Shown here piece by piece: positions 58,286 to 64,000 of a stretch of DNA of 64,000 bases. Made by a program: the position numbers and the translations under genes. Each line of letters begins with the position of its first letter. Positions within the stretch are counted from its first letter, which is position 1. Source of the DNA: Zingiber officinale (taxonomy: Eukaryota; Streptophyta; Magnoliopsida; Zingiberales; Zingiberaceae); the NCBI RefSeq assembly GCF_018446385.1, contig NC_055987.1, positions 5,100,705 to 5,164,704 on the forward strand, given 5' to 3'. The notes under the pieces were generated by a model. The model worked only from the letters and a program-made list of their open reading frames with translations. It made no database searches and was not told the origin of the DNA.

Positions 58286-59604
58286 AGTAGAAGATGACTA
58301 ATGGTAGTTACTAGGAGGGAAAATAGTAGAAATTTGGACACTAGGAATTGGAAGACTTTTACTAGATTGATGTTGCGTTGTAGGGTAGAAATTGAAGTAT
58401 TTTCATTAATTTGATGATCTTCTCTTCTTAAAGAAAGAGGTTATCTTTCCTTTTTCTTTTTACAACAGACTAATGTTCCATTTTGAAATAGTTCAAAGTT
58501 ATATCCCTAAATAAGTAATAAAATAACAGTCATATAAATCAACAAGTAATAATTAATCAATGGCTCAAAAGTATAATGAATTGTATGAGAATATCTTGAG
58601 ATAAGATATAAATTACTATCTTATTCAAAAATAAAACCCTAAAAGTTAGGGAACCCAAAAAATAACATAATTTACATAGAGAACAACTTTAAAACAATAA
58701 TGGATCATAACTCATACTAGAAAATAACAAAATTATAAAAAAGAACTTACTTATTTTAATTAAAATCCAAAGTAAGTAAGTTTCGATGCCCAACTAAGAT
58801 GACACTGTTCATAATTTTAAGCCTAAAATACAAGAGATAAAAATGAGGGTAAGAAAAAAAATTCAAATGAATAATAAGACATAATAATAATTTCAATATA
58901 GCTTCCTTTTTCATTTCACAGCATCTCCGTTCTCCACCAAGTACACTTTAAATAAATTGACAGCATATCTCCTATTGGTAAAACAAACCACTCAGTGTTT
59001 CACATATCTCTATTTCACTATTTTAAAACAAACCCCTGACTGTTTCAAAATTAACCCCTTCAAACCAAACCCCCTCACCATTTCACATATTGGTAAAAGA
59101 CTAAAAATGAAAAAGAAAAAAAAAGAAAGAAAAGACCAATCATTGTTTCTGTGTTTTACATATTTGTTTAATAGATTAAGATTATCAAACAATGAAACAA
59201 ACCACAGCCACTCAATGTTTCACATATTCGTTTATCTGTGATTTGTCAGACCTGCCTTGCATTGCTTTGGCCACGGCAGTGGATGCGCCATGATCGTGGA
59301 AAAGCAGGAGCCGCCAGTAACGGCGTGGCCGTGCGATTCAATCGTCCTTGCGTTGACGGACGCGGCAAGAGAGGCGATCTCAAGAGGCTAGATAGAGAGA
59401 AGAGAAGAACTGAAGAAGTACGAGACTCGTCGTCGTGGCTCTCGTCGCGAGTTGCTTGACTCGCCTTGTTGCCGTGGAGATGTTTGTCACACAAAGCCTA
59501 AACTAAAACCTTTATGAAAAAAAGCTAAAACCTTTATATAAAAAAATGCTGGGAAACAGGACTGGGCTATAGCCCAGTACAACCCATTCTATGATCAGTC
59601 TCTG
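58286..59604. other. 5' part of the hAT element, with a GC-rich patch
   Basis: Mostly AT-rich with no frame recognised. 58960-59240 has three direct 'caatgtttcacatat' type repeats. 59240-59500 is GC-rich with open frames on both strands (73 and 82 codons) and could be an untranslated exon or captured piece. The inverted end lies at 59587-59604. Confidence 0.45.
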
Positions 59605-59899
59605 CTCATCTCAATATCAAGCTTCCATCTGCAAGATCTTCAAACAAGAGTTAAGCAAACAATTTACTATTTCATTTGTATAATTTTGTAATCTCACTGT
59701 AAAAAGAATTCTTCACCTTCAGTTATGGTCCAAGAAGTAGAAGTGATAGTAGAAATAGATAACTCGAAGTGACCCTTGGATTAATCGTCTCAAAGAGATG
59801 TATATCAAGTAAAATTGATGGTATTATGTTCTACTTCAAATTTTCCGCTACCAATCAACTTTAAAGAACCAAAGTGAGTTATTCACTCCTTCCTCTAAC

Positions 59900-60800
59900 T
59901 CTCAAGGTCCAAACAATGAAACCATTTCAAATTATTTGAAATTATAACTTTCTCTTCGACTAGTCTAATTTTCTACTCAAATCATGACAAAAACGTTCAA
60001 GTAGTCGATCGAAACTTTGTTTATGACTAGAGTTTCGTTTTAAGACCATGGTTACTAAGTTAACAGTTTATTAATTGAAATTTGTGTTATGCCTAGGCAA
60101 TTAAATTGTTTTTATTGTCGATATTATATCAGATTTAAATTATTTGAAGCATTAATTAATTAGACAACGCAGTGTTTCGTTGTAAACGTGATCCTAGTAA
60201 AAGCACAATACAAGTCGTTGAAATTTCTTATCCTTGCTCATTATGATTGTGTGGTCTGTATGATTTTTTAGGCCAGGGAAAAAGATTAAAAAAAGAAATA
60301 TAAAATAACAATGGAAATTATTTTTAGGGCAATTATTATGATGATAAATCCAACGTAGTACTAAACACTTATTATGATGACAAGTAGATGTCAAGTTGTA
60401 CTCCACAAAGTCCGCCAAATGCGCATTCAATTTCTCCGCAAAATGTGTGCCCCTACATTGACGTAGCTAATATATGTATACATGTGTATTTATTATAATA
60501 GATCTATCAATTCTTAGTCGGTACAAAAATATCTTGATAGATATTTGACTTTTCCATACAAAGAAGAGTTGATTCACTCTTTTGAGAATACGTGGCGTCA
60601 TCCTATAGGGCTACTAAGGTCGACAACTTCACCTTTTTTTTATTGCAATTTCACCACAAAATGCAAAAATAATTGATAATAATTTCCACTAATATAATTG
60701 ATGTTTCCTCCTACATTTTAACAATTAGATCAAATACAATCAATTCTTAAGAAAAATCTAAAATCAAATTAATTTATATAATAGATGATGCGACAATAAG
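59900..60800. repeat. J-gene promoter-distal block, diverged copy
   Basis: Matches 15600-15890 joined to 17130-17460 ('accatttcaaattatttgaa', 'ctcttcgactagtctaattt', 'cattatgattgtgtggtctg', 'ggcaattattatgatgataa'). It has the most differences of all copies, and is probably the oldest unit. Confidence 0.7.
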
Positions 60801-61320
60801 AAGGAGCTTATCTAGCACGAATCAACGATCATGGTGAAGATCAAAGTTCAAACGATTAACGTCAGGACTCATAGGTTCAATCACGTCGCCCGAGCGAGAG
60901 AGAGCTATGTAGATCGATCGGAGGAATCGATGTCCGATCGATCGTCTGAATGAAACAACATTCGGTTAACCTGATCGGTAGAAGAACAGATCGAGTAGGT
61001 AATCCGTCCGACTTGAGGTAAATCATTGAGAGAGTAATACATCGATATAATAAAAAAAAAATAAATACTTAAGAGAAAGAGAAAATAAAAAAAAATTATC
61101 TATCATCGTGGAGAGATGAAGATAATGATATCTTCTGTCTACAATTAATTAACATATTTATATAATTGTTAATTTTATTTATTTTTGTTATTGTAAAATT
61201 CCCTTTTTTATTCACTTGGTCTGGTTTGGTAGTGGTGATAATTTTTGGCGATGAAACTTAGGCCAAAAATCTACAATAAAAGATCGAAAAAGTTTAATTA
61301 TGGCAAAAAAAAAAAAAACT
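60801..61320. other. Intergenic, nothing recognised
   Basis: Contains 'gatcgatcg' palindromes (60910-60990) and A-rich tracts. No gene is seen. Confidence 0.4.
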
Positions 61321-61592
61321 TCAGTTAATGGAAGGCCATTAGCCTCTCGATCACTGGAAATTACGAAGTTACATATCGATTGATTTGTTCGGTGATGGAA
61401 ATTACACCGAAAAAGAACTAAAAACTGGTAGATTCATGGTCTTGAATCTGTTGGATATTTGAAGATCGTTTTGTACATTTGTAGGTCGATTCTTCGCTCG
61501 AGTCGCCTCCAGCAAATCAATTCTCGAATCACTCGCTCGATCGGAGCCATCCAATATATCGATGCCAATCGCGCCGCCACAAACTCAATCCA

Positions 61593-62150
61593 CTAGACGG
61601 CGGCGCTGCGGGCCCGGCGCACGCGGCCGCCCCACGTCTCCTCCTCCCCGCCGGCATCCGCCACGTCCGACCTCCGCCGGAGCCCGTCCAGTTGGGTTTC
61701 CCAGTTCCCAAACGCCGCCGCGTCGCATCCTCGCCCGCGAGGGCGCCCCTCGCGGAAGACCGTGGCGGCGCCGACGGCAGAGGCCCAGCGGCCCCCGGAG
61801 AGGGCGAGGTCGTAGTCGCGGCGGCGGACGGGGTCGGAGAGCACCTCGTAGGCCTCCCGCGCCTCCATGAAGCGCTCCGCGAAGCGGCGCTCCTCCCCGG
61901 CGGAGCGGCACGCGTCCGGGTGCCACCGAAGGGCCACCCGCCGGTACGCCGAGCGGATCTCGCTGGGCCCGGCGGTCCGGGACACGGAGAGAAGGTCGTA
62001 CATCGTGGCCATCGCCGGAGCGGCGGCGGCGGCGGCAGAGGCCGAGACCCTGAGTCGAGGAGCAGCGGCCACTGTTGATTTGGCAGGGATTGGGGAGAAG
62101 GAAGATCTGTACAAGGAGTTAGAGGGACATGAAAGAGCCAAAGCTGCCAT
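61593..62150 (-). CDS. Small plastid J-domain co-chaperone (DnaJ 11-like), copy 5
   Basis: 185 residues, intronless. The N-terminus (1-48) is Ser/Ala/Arg-rich without acidic residues, ending in an Ala run, as in plastid transit peptides. The J domain (about 50-115) has MYDLLSVSRT, YRRVALRW, HPD at 77-79, FMEAREAYEVLSD and RRRDYD. The tail keeps FGNWETQLDGL and ends WGGRVRRARSAAV. It differs from copies 1-3 across about a third of positions and has its own transit sequence, so it is an older paralogue or the parent locus. Very high GC makes overlapping ORFs in three other frames, all shadows. Predicted to act in the plastid stroma with Hsp70. Confidence 0.9.
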   Translation of the reverse strand: MAALALSCPSNSLYRSSFSPIPAKSTVAAAPRLRVSASAAAAAAPAMATMYDLLSVSRTAGPSEIRSAYRRVALRWHPDACRSAGEERRFAERFMEAREAYEVLSDPVRRRDYDLALSGGRWASAVGAATVFREGRPRGRGCDAAAFGNWETQLDGLRRRSDVADAGGEEETWGGRVRRARSAAV

Positions 62151-62224
62151 TTTCTTTGAGAAAATCTAGTGATCTTGTTTCTATTTAGGGTTTAGATGAT
62201 GAAGAAGTTTCAGATACGGCAGGG

Positions 62225-62237
62225 AGATTTATAGGGA
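62225..62237 (-). promoter_or_regulatory. TATA box of J-protein copy 5
   Basis: The minus strand reads TCCCTATAAATCT about 75-85 bp upstream of the start codon, in the same position as in the other copies. Confidence 0.6.
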
Positions 62238-62239
62238 GA

Positions 62240-63320
62240 TTGAATTAAGATGGAAAAGGGGAGACCTCGCGCTCATCACGCGTTGCAAGGTTTCTAGAAT
62301 GATTTCTTCGTTATTCGAAAATAAAAAATAAAATAAAATTAGAGACAACAAGAGTCGATCCGATCGAGTACACGTGTCACCGTATCGTGTGCGTGACGGT
62401 TAGATCCTCTTCTTCCGGATCCAGCAAGCTTCTTATCGCCTTGCGTGACGGTTGGAACCTCTTTTAATAGATTTATATGCGGAAATTGTCGGCGCACGTC
62501 GCCGTCGGTGGTCGGATTTTGAAGAATCCAACTCCAAACTGACGTCTAATTTAATCTTCCATTGTTACCGCAATTGGTAACCATAATAAATAAATCGTCA
62601 AAGTTTCTATCAGTTGGGAGGTTGCACCATTTGGCAATTGGCTTAGACTTGGTTGATTGAAAAGTTCATGAAAGTTTCAGTCAATCCAACCGTTGCAATC
62701 CAAAAATAAATTATACTGGAGTGTTTTCTCTTCTACCCGGTTGGAATTTAAAATTTGCCATAAATTCCCATCAGAAGCTTGCTTCCATCATTAGAAGATT
62801 CCAACCGAGAATAAAAAACATCTATATTATGCTAAATTGATTTCTCAAAAATATAAAACAAACTCATAAGAAATCTTGACAAAACAATTACTAATTAATG
62901 TTTTATATATCTTATAATTTCGTTTCTTCTTTTATTTCATTGGCTCTTTTTTAATATTTATGTTTATCATTACATGCAGTTTATAGGCGGTTGTTGGACT
63001 CCCAACTTGCATAGCTACTTGAATACCTAACACATTTTCTTATACTTTTTCTACCATGCCAATGAAAAGGATAAGAAACCTAAACACATAACAAAATTGA
63101 TTTATTGTCATACATACCTTAATATATAAACTATTTTGTGTTAGTTTGTAGTCCATTAATATGAAGATCTGCCTTTCGTAACTTATTTGCTTTTATCTTT
63201 CAATCACCCATATATAATTTTGAAATTAAGTGGGGTTGCACGTTAAATATGGACAACATAAGTTGATTATTGTTATATTATACATGTCACTGTAAATCTT
63301 GAAAGATTAATATTATAAGA
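62240..63320. other. Upstream intergenic, no gene seen
   Basis: AT-rich single-copy-looking sequence. 'gcgtgacggtt' occurs twice (62392, 62444). No further feature recognised. Confidence 0.4.
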
Positions 63321-63321
63321 G

Positions 63322-64000
63322 AGCTGCTTTTCCCCCAGTCTCATCCCCTCCACCTCCCCTCTCTCTCCTTGCCAAAAGACGCAGATAGTCTCCTCTTTAT
63401 TTTTTGTGTTTTTTTTATTTCATTTAATTCTCATTTAGTTTTAATTTTTAATTAATTTTATTTAAAAATAACTCTCATACAATTATATTTTTAATTTTAT
63501 TTAATTTTATTTTTTAATTAATTTAATTTATTATTTTTTATCAATACTTTATTTTTTAATTTTATATAAATTTTATTTAGTTTTTATTTTTTAATTAATT
63601 TAATTTATTATTTTTTTATCAATATTTTTCAATTTTATATAAATTTTATTTAGTTTTTATTTTTTAATTAATTTAATTTATTATTTTTTTCATAATACTT
63701 ATATTTTCTCAATTAATTTTTTTAAATTTTATTTATTTTTTATTATTTTTTTAATCAATTTCTTTATCAATTTTTTATGAGTTTTATTTTTTTCAATAAT
63801 TTTTTTATATGTTTATAATCTTTTATTTATTTTTAGTTTATATTTAAAACTAAAAAAAATACTACCAATTAATAATGAACACATTCATAACTTAGGAACA
63901 AATATATTTTTCCCAAATGAAGAGTACATGTAATAATACAAAAAAAACATAAAAACATATAAAAATAGAAATCTTAATCAATATTGCCTCCAAATTCTGC
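63322..64000. mobile_element. Mutator-like AT-rich MITE, second copy, cut by window edge
   Basis: Starts 'gagctgcttttcccccagtc', resembling the terminal sequence CAGCTACTTTTTCCACCCC of the element at 15909-17118. It is followed by the same pattern of 'ccctctctctcc' and a body of TTTTATTTAATT and TTAATTAATTTAATTTATTA repeats. The right end and TSD are not in the window or not recognised. Confidence 0.5.

Larger units (their letters stand above)
51792..59604 (-). mobile_element. hAT transposon, 7.8 kb including a nested element
   Basis: Flanked by an exact 8-bp duplication CTCATCTC (51784-51791 and 59605-59612). The left end TAGGGGCGGATCCAGGAA and right end (reverse complement CAGAGACTGATCATAGAA) are imperfect inverted repeats, about 11 of 18 matching. 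'gggctatagcccagta' near 59563 is typical of this hAT group's end. It carries a minus-strand TTF-zinc-finger/hAT transposase (ZMYM1-like) frame and, inserted within that, a 4.3-kb CACTA element. Without the nested element and one TSD copy it would be about 3.5 kb, typical for the family. Confidence 0.85.

Overview
This is a nuclear window from a flowering plant, most likely a monocot. It is AT-rich and dominated by repeats, with small GC-rich intronless genes of the GC3-high type common in commelinid monocots. Zingiberales is a guess from the look of the repeats, not something the sequence proves. Only four genes look intact. All four are minus-strand, plastid-targeted small J-domain (DnaJ) co-chaperones at 22175-22702, 30710-31234, 42127-42651 and 61593-62150. 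A fifth copy (44150-46139) is dead. They form a dispersed tandem array, and their promoter-distal and 3' flanks recur at 14252-17765, 23380-23830, 27041-28950, 31610-32090, 41290-42040, 43180-43790 and 59900-60800.

Layout from the left. 1-7590 is the remains of an En/Spm-type (CACTA) transposase gene, split by a complete non-autonomous LTR retrotransposon (916-6505, TSD TTCTG). The interior of that element is mostly three minisatellites. 7591-13083 holds palindromic TTGTAGCAGCTA arrays interrupted by an LTR-type insertion, then a plant-mobile-domain-like scrap and a long dinucleotide repeat. 14252-24340 is the first duplication unit, carrying a SINE, a Mutator-like MITE and a Harbinger-like element whose empty target sites can be read in the second unit (27041-28950). 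Copia remnants and related LTRs fill 24085-26960 and 32252-33760. 34672-40340 is a chimeric plastid DNA insertion in which ycf2 is joined to rpoC1 plus its group II intron, later split by an LTR element. 41290-46139 holds the third J gene and the dead copy. 46140-51047 is a copia remnant followed by a solo LTR.

51792-59604 is a nested structure: a 7.8-kb hAT element with an exact 8-bp TSD. Its transposase frame is broken by a 4.3-kb CACTA element with TSD AAA, and that element carries fragments of a host MATE (DTX) transporter gene and other exon-like pieces. The last intact J gene lies at 61593-62150, and the window ends inside another AT-rich MITE of the family seen at 15909.

The J proteins probably work with stromal Hsp70. 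Everything else is mobile or captured DNA. Because the duplication units serve as internal controls (occupied versus empty sites), the order of several insertions can be read from this window alone. No clearly new functional system was found. The most unusual items are the gene-capturing nested transposon, the minisatellite-filled retrotransposon and the re-joined plastid insert.
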